From positions 10,850,001 through 10,914,000 of the forward strand of contig OZ316897.1 in NCBI GenBank assembly GCA_973895155.1: a stretch of 64,000 bases of DNA. Direction: 5' to 3'. Position numbers and translations under genes: made by a program. Positions 11,575 through 22,049 of this stretch are shown piece by piece; position 1 is the first letter of the stretch; each line of letters opens with the position of its first letter. Source of the DNA: Marsupella aquatica. Taxonomy: Eukaryota > Marchantiophyta. Below the pieces are notes generated by a model. That model ran no database searches, was not told the origin of the DNA, and saw nothing but the letters and a program-made list of their open reading frames with translations.

Positions 11575-12895
11575 CTAGTAGGTAAATCTTCACCCTCTTA
11601 ATCTGTTAACTGCAGTGATCCATTGGGAAAGACTTCTTTCACCAAGTATGGCCCTAACCACGGAGTATGCAACTTCCCCGGGAAAACCATGTGTCGATTA
11701 TTATAATAAGACATAATTCCCTGATTCTATATCGATTGTTTTCATCTTCCGATTGTAACGAACAGTTCTCATTTGCTGTTGCTTATTTGTTTCGGTTAAG
11801 GCAAGGTATCTATTCCCTTCCAATTTTTCCAAAGCGGCAAGCCTGAGATCTTGACTGGTTTCGATGTTTAATCTATTAATGGAACTAATTCGGTGGGTAT
11901 ATAGGAAGATCAAACTCAATGGGCACAATACTTGCTAAGCCATATACCAAGTAAAAAGATGTGTGTTTAGTTGTGATCTTCTCTGCTGTCCGATATGCCC
12001 ACAAGGCAGAATGGAGTTTTTGGTCCTAGTCAGTTTTGTGTGCGGACACAATCTTGGTTAAGATTCGCCCATTAGCCCATTTGCCCTCTCCATTAATCCA
12101 TTTGCTTTGGGATTATAGGGAGTTGTTTTCCTGTGCTAGATTAAATATAAGTCAGTGAAATGTCGAATAGTTTGGTTAAGAAAATGCAAACCTCAATCGC
12201 TGACCAATTCCAATGGGCATCCAAACCGGGTGATGATGTCTTCAAATAAAAACTTGGCGGCTGTTGCTGCAGCATTTTTCTTAGTCGCTCAAGCTTCAAC
12301 CCATTTCGTGGCATAGTCGGTTGCTAAGATAATGTATCGAGCCCGTGTCCGAGCGGCAGCAGGTTGGATAGGGCCTATGAAGTCAATTCCCCATTTTTTG
12401 AAAGGTGCCAATGGTAGAATTGGGGTTAGTGGCCAATGAGAAGAGGAAGATGGTCTGCCATACCTTTGGCAAGGATCACAAGCTTTGATATACTGATAGG
12501 TGTCCTTATGCATAGTCGGCCACTAGTATCCGGCCGCTTGAATCTTCTTGACAGTCACATTCACTGCATAATGCCCTCCAGCTTCTTCGGTGTGCATAGC
12601 TGAAATAACTTGAGAGATTTCTTTGGTTTCTAGACATTTTCAATTTCTGGTCAAGAGTGAGTTTATACAAGATCCCATTTTGCAAAGTGTAAGGGGAAAT
12701 CTTGTGGATAAAAACAGCTTGTTGCTCGAGGCTGAGATTCTTAGGAAGTGTGCCCGTGAGCAAGGCCTGGACTATATCAAAGTATAAGGATTCAGATCCT
12801 TCTATATGCCATAGGTGCTCATCCGGAAATACATCTGTTAAGGGAGTGGAACTTTCTGGACCGAGGAGTCTAGATAAATAATCTGCATTTTCCAA
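11575..12895 (-). pseudogene. Decayed Ty3/gypsy integrase region
   Basis: Read on the minus strand, the fragment starts with the end of RNase H and linker (ENADYLSRLLGP). It continues with the integrase zinc finger (ACDPCQRYG), the first catalytic-core segment (KWGIDFIGP, ATDYATKWVEA), a later core segment with EIISD/NGxxER-like remnants, and ends in an integrase C-terminal segment (GKLHTPWLGPYLVKEVF). Several frameshifts and stops separate the pieces, so it is not functional. No reverse transcriptase is recognisable upstream, so the element is truncated at its 5' side near 12.9 kb. It differs in sequence from the chromovirus integrase at 18.4-19.7 kb and lacks a chromodomain. Confidence 0.75.
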
Positions 12896-13146
12896 AAGTC
12901 TATTGCTTAAAGTTTATTGCTTAAATTCCAAAACTGCAAACATCCATATGAATAAAATTCATTTTGCAATACCAACATAGATAGGTTTTTTCTCTAAAAT
13001 TTCAAAACTACAAAAATTTCTCCAAGATGCACATCTAAGAATCAAACTAGATATTCAAGAAAATATACTCTTCTCTGCTGTTTTGTCGTTTAGCGAGACG
13101 TCCAATCAAAAGTGGTCATGTGAGCCAACCCCTCTACAAACACTAT

Positions 13147-13158
13147 AAAGGGCCACCG
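13147..13158 (+). promoter_or_regulatory. Candidate TATA box ahead of the 336-residue ORF
   Basis: CACTATAAAGGG lies about 80 bp upstream of the first ATG of the following ORF. This is a reasonable position for a plant core promoter, but it rests on motif and spacing only. Confidence 0.3.
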
Positions 13159-13230
13159 TCGATAAGTTTTTGGCGTTATTATTCATAGTAGAGTTTTGGG
13201 AGTTGTGTTCTTGGAGCAACATTCTGCCCG

Positions 13231-14241
13231 TTGAGCCATTTGTTTTCATTGATTCAAACAGGAATGCAAAGCCTCATATTATCTTGGATAGCCATGTCTC
13301 AACCAGACACAAATTCATCCTCAAGTTCAGTTGAATCCTCCCCCAATGTTGTCGCTCGCTGTTTGCCAAGTCGCGTCCTTAAGGCTCTACCTCTCTCACA
13401 GCAGATTGTGCCTGAAACCTCCAATTCTAATTCGGATTCTGATGCAAGTTCTAGTCTTGAGCCCAGTTCTTACTATGTGTTGCCTAGTAAACTTGAGAAG
13501 CGTCGTCTCTTGAGCATTCCATCTCCAAGAATTGAGAAAATTTCAATCCAAGGTTTGAGACGTCGCTTCAAGCCATCCATCCTGGGTTATGGAGAGGGTA
13601 TCCGGCGACCGACACACATAATTTTTTCACTCGACATTCAAGTTGCCAAATTCAACTCACGTTCAATGATGGATCTTTCAGTCTCCAATGAGGAACTAGA
13701 AGCAAAAATACAAAGACCAATATGGCAATCGGTCTTTGCATTGCCTGGACTAGAGGTGCGAGAAGCAAGGGAATTGGATTGCAAAGTCCAGACTTGGCCC
13801 TGTCCCAAATGGTCCTTGGGAATCGTGGTCAACAAGCTAGTATGCAGATTTCCTGCAACTCACAAAGTGGTTGGGACGGCATGTGTGAATAGTTCACCGT
13901 TCCGAGTTCCAGAAGCTTCTCAGAGTTTTCATGGATGGACTGTGATTGGTTCCAGGCTCCAAGTGTCGAGGAGAGGTCTTAGTGGTGTTCAGGTTATGTA
14001 TAGAGAGCCAAGGAGTCCAATTGTGTTTTCAAATAAGTCGAGTGGATCAGAGGATGAAGAGCAAGAAGGATATAGAGAATCCGATATCATAACACAAGTT
14101 GTGTCTGAATGTTTAGAAGGAAATGTAGAAGAGAATAGTTCTAGTCACCTTTTCAGTGCGTCTCTAAATGCGTCAAGGAGATCTGTGGAGGATGGTAGCT
14201 CAATAGAGAGTGATGCATCTATATATTTGCAAGCTATTTGA
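13231..14241 (+). CDS. Unrecognised Ser-rich 336-residue ORF
   Basis: A single uninterrupted frame in a region where other frames are short. The predicted protein has a Ser/Asn/Pro-rich N-terminus (SSSSSVESSPN), a basic patch (GLRRRFKPS) and a middle part with Trp and Cys (ELDCKVQTWPCPKW). It also has a Ser/Glu-rich C-terminus (SGSEDEEQEG). There is no signal peptide or membrane segment. The ORF directly precedes, and overlaps by a few codons in another frame, a DUF7869-type transposase relic on the same strand. It could be that element's first ORF, a retroelement gag-like protein or a lineage-specific gene. A later in-frame ATG at 13263 is an alternative start. I do not recognise a family. 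Confidence 0.45.
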   Translation: MSHLFSLIQTGMQSLILSWIAMSQPDTNSSSSSVESSPNVVARCLPSRVLKALPLSQQIVPETSNSNSDSDASSSLEPSSYYVLPSKLEKRRLLSIPSPRIEKISIQGLRRRFKPSILGYGEGIRRPTHIIFSLDIQVAKFNSRSMMDLSVSNEELEAKIQRPIWQSVFALPGLEVREARELDCKVQTWPCPKWSLGIVVNKLVCRFPATHKVVGTACVNSSPFRVPEASQSFHGWTVIGSRLQVSRRGLSGVQVMYREPRSPIVFSNKSSGSEDEEQEGYRESDIITQVVSECLEGNVEENSSSHLFSASLNASRRSVEDGSSIESDASIYLQAI

Positions 14242-14249
14242 AGGACCCA

Positions 14250-15483
14250 AAAATGCCAATGACCTCATTGGATTTCAGGCTAAAGAGAAGTCAAATGAGC
14301 CTAGTAAAAAAGATAGAGACCGAATTACTAGGAAAGACAATGTGATAAATGATAAATTGAATAGAAACAAAATGAATTTTTTTTATAAGTATCCATGTCG
14401 TGATAATTTCTGTCCTAGGAATTTGGGTCTCCAAGATGTGAGGAAACAATGCACATATTACTATGGGCTATCCTACCAAGAGAATAATGTACTTCTAAGA
14501 GGATGTGTGAAGGGTGGGCATGCCGGTGCGAGTGGTTACTCAGTTAGCGAAAGATCCTTTGTCAGAGTGCTTTTAAATTTTTTTCTTCCCTTGGAAACAA
14601 TCGTCTCCAGAAAATCTTGAAGTTCTAACATGTTTTCTTGGATCCAGATCGATACATTTTGTAGAGAAAAATTGACCACACATCGTGGTCTTGTTCAGTG
14701 GCTAGATGAATTTTTTACCACAAACGTCAAGAGTCTCCCCAACAATGACATTTTTCATTTACTGGACAATTGGACAAAAATAGAAGCTTTTGATGCCTTC
14801 CAATCAGAAACTCTCATGCGCCAAGAACAAGGCGTGACATATTCATGGATATTTTTTTGAACTATCCAAATATCATGAATTTTATTTGAACTATCCAAAT
14901 ATTCACAATGATAGCAACCTGACCATCCACGTTATTCAACATATTTTGAATATCGGGGAAGGTCCACTCCCACCAGTGCTTTACCTCCAGCTTGATAACA
15001 CTGCTCAAGAAAACAAGAACAAATATCTTATGGCATATTTGAACATGTTGGTCGAGATAGGTATTTTCCAAAAAATAAAGGTTGGTTTCCTATTGGTTGG
15101 GCATACTCATGACCAAATTGATCAAATGTTTAGCAAGTTTTCTTCAAAATTGAACAAGCGAAAGGCTTTTCGGTTGGATACCCTTTCCGCAATCATAGAG
15201 GAATCCTACAATCCTACGGCAAAGATATTTTTTTGTCGATGATGTTGCCGACTTCAAAAAGTTTGTGTTTGACAAGGATCAAGCAAATATCAACAAGGAT
15301 ATGAATGGACAGGTTTTGCGCTCTCCACAGCATAAGTGCTCAGAAACAATTTTGGATTACGAGAGTACTCGAAGATGGAACCATACCAAACATCGTTCAA
15401 CGACAACAGATTGGGGGGAGCTTGTTGTCGTAAGGAAAGTAGACTATATGGAGAATAGTTTGGTACCAAGTAGATTTATTTAG
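14250..15483 (+). pseudogene. DUF7869-type transposase relic
   Basis: Four open frames in different phases read like one decayed protein. First is a Cys-containing segment (CRDNFCPRNLG, then RGCVKGGHAG). Next is a segment ending near 14860. Then comes a segment with LYLQLDNTAQENKNKYL and VGFLLVGHTHDQIDQMFSK, the hallmark of the RNase-H-like DUF7869 family seen in plant and animal transposon proteins. Last is a tail (DWGELVVVRKVDYM). Frameshifts near 14620, 14865 and 15240 break it. The catalytic Asp in LDN and the HTH-D motif survive. No terminal inverted repeats were found around it. Confidence 0.6.
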
Positions 15484-15534
15484 AGATCTAGATATATTTA
15501 GAGAATTCTGTGGTACCAAGTAGATTTTAATTTC

Positions 15535-15815
15535 TACCAAAGTAAAATTATAAGTCTTGGTAAGTTTCAAGAATTACCATTCTTGGTAAGTAATTTGTAG
15601 AATTTACCATAATAAAATAAATAAATTCTGGTAATTTCTAGAATCTACCATAGTGAAAAATAATTTCTAGAATTTACCATAACAAAAAGGTAAATTCTAG
15701 TAACTTCTAGAATCTACCATAGTAAATAGTAATTTTTAAATATTACCATAGTAGAAAGTAAGTTCTAAAATTTACCATGATAAAAAGTAAAATCTAGTAA
15801 GTTCTAGTAATTTTT
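15535..15815. repeat. AT-rich tandem repeat (TTCTAGAATTTACCATAGTAAA units)
   Basis: Six to seven degenerate copies of a unit of about 40 bp containing TAAGTTCTAGAATTTACCAT and a TAAAAAGTAA spacer. It is non-coding and ends just left of the copia-type LTR remnant interrupted by the chromovirus. Confidence 0.72.
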
Positions 15816-15816
15816 G

Positions 15817-15899
15817 TTAGGATTTACTCTTAGGTCTAGAGTTACGACTGTACCATAGTTAAGGCTAACCTTAGTCGCCGACTTGGTTAGGTTAATCAT
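15817..15899 (+). mobile_element. Possible 5' fragment of the copia-type LTR split by the chromovirus
   Basis: The stretch beginning TGTTAGGATTTACTC resembles the start of the LTR at 60562 (TGTTATGGGCCTAG, then AGTTAGGCTAACTT against AGTTAAGGCTAACCTT here). The sequence after the chromovirus (25093 onward) continues the same LTR (GTTGTGCA). The match is diverged, so this is moderate support only. Confidence 0.4.
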
Positions 15900-17618
15900 A
15901 GTGGTGGACCTCGCCACCCAGCGCCCTCACCAAGCCCAGCACTTGCGCCTAAGTGCCCTTGGTGCTCGAACGCCTCCATGGAATACCTCGAGCAAGCATC
16001 CGAATGCCTCTAGCACCACCCGCGGCCACTCCCATACGAAGCCGCACTTGCTCCCCCACACGACCGCTACTCAATGGTCCTCACTGTCTGCACAAGCAAC
16101 CAAGCACCTCGGTAAGTAACCCCATCGGATCTAGAACTCGCCAAGTCTAGCATCCTAACTCAAGCTCAACAGACGTTGGTAAATAGGTCAGCGATAGGTC
16201 CTCCCGATGCCATAAGCCGAAACCAGAATCCACGTCCGCTGTCCGTCCAAGACAACTCCTTCCTTGGGCGCGGCCCGGGTTCCCCCTCGTACCTATCCAT
16301 CACCAACTGACCGCCTCGGGGGGTTGACTATCAAAAATCTTACGAACCACATGCGATCCAAAATAGGTATTTTTCATAGAAATTAGCTAAATTTTTTAAA
16401 AGTGTAGGAAACAAAAGAAGGTATTATAGACCCATATTTATAGAATATTCTCTAATACATACCTTTTATAAAGTAAAATAGATCATTAATATTGAAAATA
16501 GAGAATGCTTTTGGAATATTCCCATTATAAAATAGGTGTGTTTATATTAGGCTAGGATTGCACGTGGTACACCAAAATATACACTAAGTTAACCCCCCAA
16601 GCTGACCGCCCTGACCTCAGGACATGCTCATGGCCCAAATAGCGTAGCTTGTCCTAAAGCTTGTCCCAAGCTTGTCTCAACACGTCGGGACCAGAATGGC
16701 CCCGACTCTAACACTGACTCCCGGTTCGCCCCACTGATGGTCTAGGGACCAAGCGCCCTTGGGACTTAGCCTCCACACCTACTTGGCCTTGCCTCCCCAA
16801 CGCAAGCTCCCTTGGGAGGCTGAACCCAGCTTGGCTGCTGTTCAACAGGATTTGGCAAATGAGCGAGCTAACACCCGCAAACCACGAGAAACCATGGCAC
16901 CCCCAGACCCAGCTGAGCTCAGGAAGGCGTAGTCCTCCGTTTGGCGGTTTCCCTTAGTGTCGCGACCGCCGCGGCTCACGATTTCGGCTCGCCCTTAGTC
17001 CCCAGGGAGACACCACTCCCCTCATATATGCTTTTGGAGACCTGCCACCCCCGGACCAGCTTTGGTCCCTAAACATTTGGCCCTCAACCCGGATCCCATT
17101 GCGCATAATGGGCGCGCCACCAACTGGCAACGCCCATAACTTTCTTGATAGGCAACCGCAAGCGGAGTGCCTTAGCCCATTGTGACCAGGCCGACCCAGT
17201 GCTCATGCCTAGGCCCTCAAGTCTGATCGCCGCTTGGGGCCCCCGACCGGCCCAACCCGGCTCGGGCCACAACTTGCGCCCCAAGCGTCTGTTGCCAATG
17301 GCCTCAACTCCATTGGCCTTGGGCCAAGAGGAGCTCACTTCCAAGCCCTCAGAACTCAAAGCCCATCCGACGGTCCGGACGGCCATCCATGAGCCCGGCC
17401 CATTTCCCCTTGACTCGACCAGTCATAGGCTAGTCCAAGTCCTTAGTTTGTGTCCCCAACTTGGCCCCTTGCCTCGCCAGTGCCACGTCTCATTGCCCAT
17501 AAGTCTCCCCATGCTAAGTCCTCCAACGATGGCCTATCCGGGCCTGGACCATAAGGGAGCTTGGCGTCGGAGTCAACGACGCCGGAGCTAAGTGTTAAGG
17601 TAGTCGAGTTCCGTGACT
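15900..17618 (-). repeat. 3' LTR of the chromovirus (carries a MITE)
   Basis: It matches the 5' LTR end to end except for a 287-bp MITE plus its 8-bp duplication (16315-16609) and a deletion of about 60 bp near 16930. At that point the 5' LTR has extra sequence between CCTCC and GTTTGGCGG. The start AGTCACGG and the end CCACCACT agree with the other copies. Confidence 0.9.
16315..16601. mobile_element. 287-bp MITE, copy 1 (inside the 3' LTR)
   Basis: The terminal inverted repeats start CTCGGGGGGTT on the left and, read inward from the right, CTTGGGGGGTT. The element is flanked by a perfect 8-bp duplication CTGACCGC (16307-16314 and 16602-16609). The uninterrupted 5' LTR has this 8-mer once, which proves the insertion. 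The interior is AT-rich with no ORF. An 8-bp duplication suggests a hAT- or P-type transposase in trans. Confidence 0.92.
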
Positions 17619-17622
17619 TGCA

Positions 17623-17635
17623 ACCCCCCTTAAAA
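17623..17635 (-). promoter_or_regulatory. Polypurine tract of the chromovirus
   Basis: On the minus strand TTTTAAGGGGGG lies five bases before the 3' LTR start (after TTGCA). This is the expected position for the plus-strand DNA priming tract. Confidence 0.7.
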
Positions 17636-17754
17636 ATGGTCACGTCCGCGTGACCTAAGTAAACGTTCCAACACGCCTAGACCACTTTGGGCCTTAAAAA
17701 TTTTATGAGGTAACAAATGGTTTGCCCATAAGGCTGATGCAAACCAGGTTGGTA

Positions 17755-18041
17755 CTCGGGGGGTTAACTAAGTGTATATTTTGGGGTACCACGTGCGATC
17801 CTAGCCTAATATAAATAGACCTATTTTATAAAGAAAATATGCTAAGAATATTCTCTATTTTCAATATTAATAATCTATTTTACTTTATAAAGGATATATA
17901 TTAAAGAATATTCTATAAACATGAGTTTATAATACCTTCTTTTGCCTCCTACGCTTTTTAAAAATTTAGATAAAATTTGCCAAAAATACCTATTTTGGAT
18001 TGCACGTGGTTCCTAAGATTTTTGATAGTCAACCCCCCGAG
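17755..18041. mobile_element. 287-bp MITE, copy 2 (inverted relative to copy 1)
   Basis: It is exactly as long as copy 1 and has TIRs CTCGGGGGGTT at both ends. It is flanked by a perfect 8-bp duplication GGTTGGTA (17747-17754 and 18042-18049). Its right end read inward (TTGACTATCAAAAATCTTA) matches the left end of copy 1, so the two copies are inverted. It lies in the chromovirus 3' untranslated part, between the chromodomain ORF and the polypurine tract. Confidence 0.92.
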
Positions 18042-18351
18042 GGTTGGTATGCGCATTCCAAACTTAGGAAATTCCAACCTATCCCACTTATCCAAGTAGG
18101 ATGCCAGTCCAAACGGGTAAGCTAACTCCAAACTCGTCGGACCCCTTGTCCTCCCCTTGGGGCGCTCCCCTTTGGTTCGAACTAGCCCGCCCACAGACGT
18201 AGGGCGGGCACCGTCAACTTCCACTCATAAAAAGCAAATCAACCGCCCAACAACCTCTAGCCCCAACGCAATCCAACTTTATCCTTAAGAGGCCGAGAGG
18301 AGTGAAACTAGGATACAATTCACAAAGGTAGCTACAGTTGTCTGTACCAGT

Positions 18352-19693
18352 TCACAACGGCGGTAGGCCGCTTCGCTTACAATAGCTTCCAAGGATCTTT
18401 GAGGCATTACCCAAATTTTCTTCCGGCTCCCAAGTACTCTCGGCCTGGTCATAGCCAGCCCACTTCACCAAATACTCTAAGATTTGCCTTCCCAATTTGC
18501 GTTTGTAACGGTGGTCCATAATTGCCTCCACCTCGAACTCCTCAGCGTCCTCCACCAGCATGGCGTCCGGACACAAGACCTGATCCCGGTTGGGATCATC
18601 ATCTTTGACAAATTTCTTGAGCCGGTTAACATGGTAGCTTTTGCCCACGCCCATTTCCTTGGGTATCTCCAACACCACCGAAATTGGATTATCCTTGTGG
18701 GCCCATCGTATGACGCGATAGGGCCCTGCATATTTGGGAGCCAGCTTCCTACTTATATTCCCATGGTATTGCTCAGGTCTCAACTGCAACCAGACGCTCT
18801 CCCCAATTTCAAAGCTTACCTGGCGTCGATGTTTATCCCCTTGCTCCTTGTACCGACTTTGGGCAAGGGTCATACCCTTGGTAGCCGCTTTCACAACTAG
18901 GCGCCGCTCTCAAATAAAATTGTCCGTAGAAGGAACCTTGCTTTCCGTCCGCCAAGCTTCCGGATTTATAAACCAGGAGGACGCCAAGGGCGTCCTCCCT
19001 GTGGCCAACACAAACGGCGCAAACCCCGTCACCGAATGCTTGGTCGAGTTATACCTAAACTTGGCCATTGTTAAATGCTTCACCCAATCCTTTTGATTGG
19101 CTGTCACAAAGTGACGCAAGTAGTCCTCCACGATACCATTAACCTGTTCTATTTGGCCATCTGTCTCATGATGATACGCTGATCCCCTGGTCAAGTCCGT
19201 TCCGAATAACCAGAACAACGCCTTCCAGAAATGGCCCGTGAACTTGGTATCGCGATCGGACAGGATATGTAACGACAATCCCCATTGTCGGAAGACATTA
19301 TCAAATACTAGACCGGCAACCTCTCGGGCCGAAACCATCTTCGTAGGTAGGCAAGAAATACGCCATCTTGGAAAAATGATCCACGATTGTTAAGATGGAG
19401 TTACTACCGTGGGACTCAGGTAATCCAACAATGAAGTCCATGGAGATAGACTCCCATGGAGCCGCAACTATTGGTAAAGGTTGTAGTAGTCCTCCTTTTG
19501 CCCTATAGACCGTTTGGTTCTTTTGGCACGAGTAACAACTTTGCACATGTTGAAGGACCGATTGCTTCATGTCCGGCCAATACACATCTCGCGATATGCT
19601 GCGATACGTAGCGGCTTGTCCTCCGTGCCCTCCCCAGGGCGAGTCGTGGTACTTTTGCAGAACCTCTAACCTTAGAGACTCTAGTATGTACAC
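18352..19693 (-). pseudogene. Chromovirus integrase with C-terminal chromodomain
   Basis: Three frames in succession encode one integrase. 19693-19301 has the zinc-binding HDSPWGGHGG...CYSCQK and the first catalytic Asp in SMDFIVGLP. 19338-18910 has the second Asp (LSDRDTKFTGHFW) and the catalytic Glu region (TDGQIEQVNG), followed by FRYNSTKHSVTG. 18894-18352 has the GPY/F-like module (KLAPKYAGPYRV) and a chromodomain (LEYLVKWAGYDQAESTWEP). Frameshifts lie near 19320 and 18900. Chromodomains in this family are thought to direct integration to particular chromatin. The D, D and E residues are still visible, but the frame breaks make this copy non-functional. Confidence 0.88.
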
Positions 19694-19711
19694 ACGCCTA
19701 TGCTTGTATTG

Positions 19712-21183
19712 TCATAACTGGACATTATGCGTCATATCCAACCCCAACGATACGTGCCTTACCTTGCCCCGACTACCCCCATGGCTTTGCCAATCCTTAG
19801 CTAACCTGTCATCCCCATATGCCGCGACCAGAACCTTTGGCCACTCGGATTTGAGCATCGTGATCCCATTGACACGATGTTGGTCCTTACGCGATAACGT
19901 GTTCGCTGCCGTATTTGTCTTCATTGGAACGTGGCGAACTTCGAAATTGAAATCCGCCAAGAACATCTGCCAGCGCATTTCCTTGGGGTTCAGCCTTGGC
20001 TTAGAACTGAAGTACCCGGCCGGTGAGCTATCTGAATGGATTACCACTTTGGGACCGTTCTTAAGGTAAATCTCCCACTTCTTCAATGCATAGATCACAG
20101 CATACATTTCCCTTTCCGGCGTGATCCAGTGATTTTCCAACTTACATGACTCGAAGGCCACAGGACGCCCATCTTGGTGAAGATAGGCGCCGATGGCATA
20201 ATCACTTGCGTCTGTCCAAATCTCGAACGGCTTCCCCATCTCAGGTAACTTTAGAATTGGCGGCGTTATCATTAACCGCTTAAGTTCTAGGAATGCTAAC
20301 TCACAATCCTGTGTCCACACAAACACTTTGTTTTTCAACGTTAGCGCATTTAGGGGCCTTGTGATCCTCGCATAGTCTTTCATGTATCTCCGATAGAACC
20401 CCGTAAATCCTAAGAAGGCTCTAACTTGCCTTACATTGGATGGGCGCTCCCATTCTTTGATCTCCTTAAGCTTGTCCTGACTAGGCGTAATCCCTTCCGG
20501 GGTAAAGGTATGGCCGAGGAATTGAATCTCGTTCATCGCAAACTCGCACTTGCTAGGTTTAGCAAAGAGACGAGGCTTACGAAGGTGAGAGAACACTTCT
20601 CTGAGCAACTGCTCATGCTCCTCCAACGTTTTTGAGTAGATTAGGATGTCGTCAATAAAGACGACCACTCCTTGGTCCAACAAGTCATGAAAGATGGTAT
20701 TCATCATCTTCATGAACATTGCGGTTGCATTACACAACCCGAACGGCATAACCAAAAACTCATAGGATCCGAATCTTGTGCGCATCGCGGTCTTATACTC
20801 GTCTCCCTTAGCCATGCAGATCTGGTAATACCCAGATCGCAAGTCCACCTTTGAAAACTTCTTAGCCCCGGAGAGGCAATCGAAGAGGTCATCCATATGA
20901 GGTCATGGGTACTTGTTCTTTACCATCTGCTTATTGAGGGCCCGGTAATCTGTGCACAATCTCAAAGGTACCATCCTTTTTGGACACAAACAGTGCGGGC
21001 GCCCCGTAAGGACTCTTACTAGGGCAAATGAACCCTTGGTCGATCAACTCTTCCAAGGCATTCTTCAACATCATTCGCTCGTTCAGGTTCAGACGATAAG
21101 CAGCTTTAGCCTGAGGAGCCGATCCCGGCTCCAACTCAACTTGGTGATCCACTTCTCTCCGCGGGGGTATACCTTTAGGTAGC
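19712..21183 (-). pseudogene. Chromovirus reverse transcriptase and RNase H
   Basis: The N-terminal RT segment (ELIDQGFICPSKSPYGAP, FVSKKDGT) is at 21152-20931. The rest is in a 394-codon frame beginning near MDDLFDCLSGAKKFSKVDL. The active site is FIDDILIYS (the YVDD-box equivalent). RNase H starts at IWTDASDYAIGAYL. A frameshift near 20940 and a TGA just before 20896 break the join. The RNase H C-terminal part is diverged (HSDSSPAGYF where HTDHxxL is typical). These breaks show the element is old or inactivated. Confidence 0.88.
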
Positions 21184-21185
21184 TT

Positions 21186-22043
21186 CTACGAGAGCACGTC
21201 ATTGAATTCCTCTAAAATTTCAAGAATTTGACCGCAGTCAGGCCCGACCGTAGCTGACTTGACCTTTGGCTGCGACGCAGCCTCCTTAGTTGGGTGGAGA
21301 TGAAAGAAGAAACATTCATGTCCACCCTTGAAGTCTTTCCACCATTGCTTTGCCGATACACACAGAGACATCCACGACACTTTACTTACTTTAAGAAATC
21401 TTTCTTTATTTTCGGTAATTTCGTGTACAACGATGGGCTCACCGCCCTTATTGGGAAAATGGAGCACCTCACCCCCCGGTTTTAAGGTAACATTGTGCTT
21501 TCTGAGATAACCTACTGACAAAATGAAGTCTACGGCTAGACCATCTAGAATGTAGAACATCTCCTGACTAACAAAATTTTGTTGTTTGCCTATGACCTCT
21601 ACCCGAAGTCTACGCACTACTCTCGACACTATCCCCTTCATGTCGTTGGCGAACTTGCACACTAACGGTTGTAACAACTCTTCCACATCCACCCCAAGAC
21701 GAGCTGCCGCCTGCCCACTTATGAAGCAGGCGGTCGCGCCTGTATCCACCAACGCAACACCCAGATTACCGTTAGAAGTGACATTCACAAAAATCAGTTT
21801 TTCAGGATCCATTGTCTTAACTTTAGGTATCTTTTCTCGCAACAACACCCTCTCTCCGTCAGGGACATCCCCTACAGGGACCTTGTCAGCTACTAAGGCT
21901 TCGGTTAGAGCGATACTTACCTTAATGCTCTTTTGCCCTCTACCATCTTCGTTCGACTTGCCACCTTTCGTGGAACAATCCTTACTTTGATGGCCCATGG
22001 CGCCACATGTGAAGCACAAACCTTCAGCCCGCCTCTGCTCCAT
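21186..22043 (-). pseudogene. Chromovirus gag zinc knuckle and aspartic protease
   Basis: The frame opens with a CCHC zinc knuckle (CFTCGAMGHQSKDC) that belongs to the end of gag. It continues into a retropepsin domain with the active-site motif VDTGAT and a following FISGQAAARLGV. It ends close to the RT start. Gag and pol are therefore fused across the knuckle, as is usual for chromoviruses. It is truncated relative to a full polyprotein by frameshifts on both sides. Confidence 0.85.
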
Positions 22044-22049
22044 GGTCGC

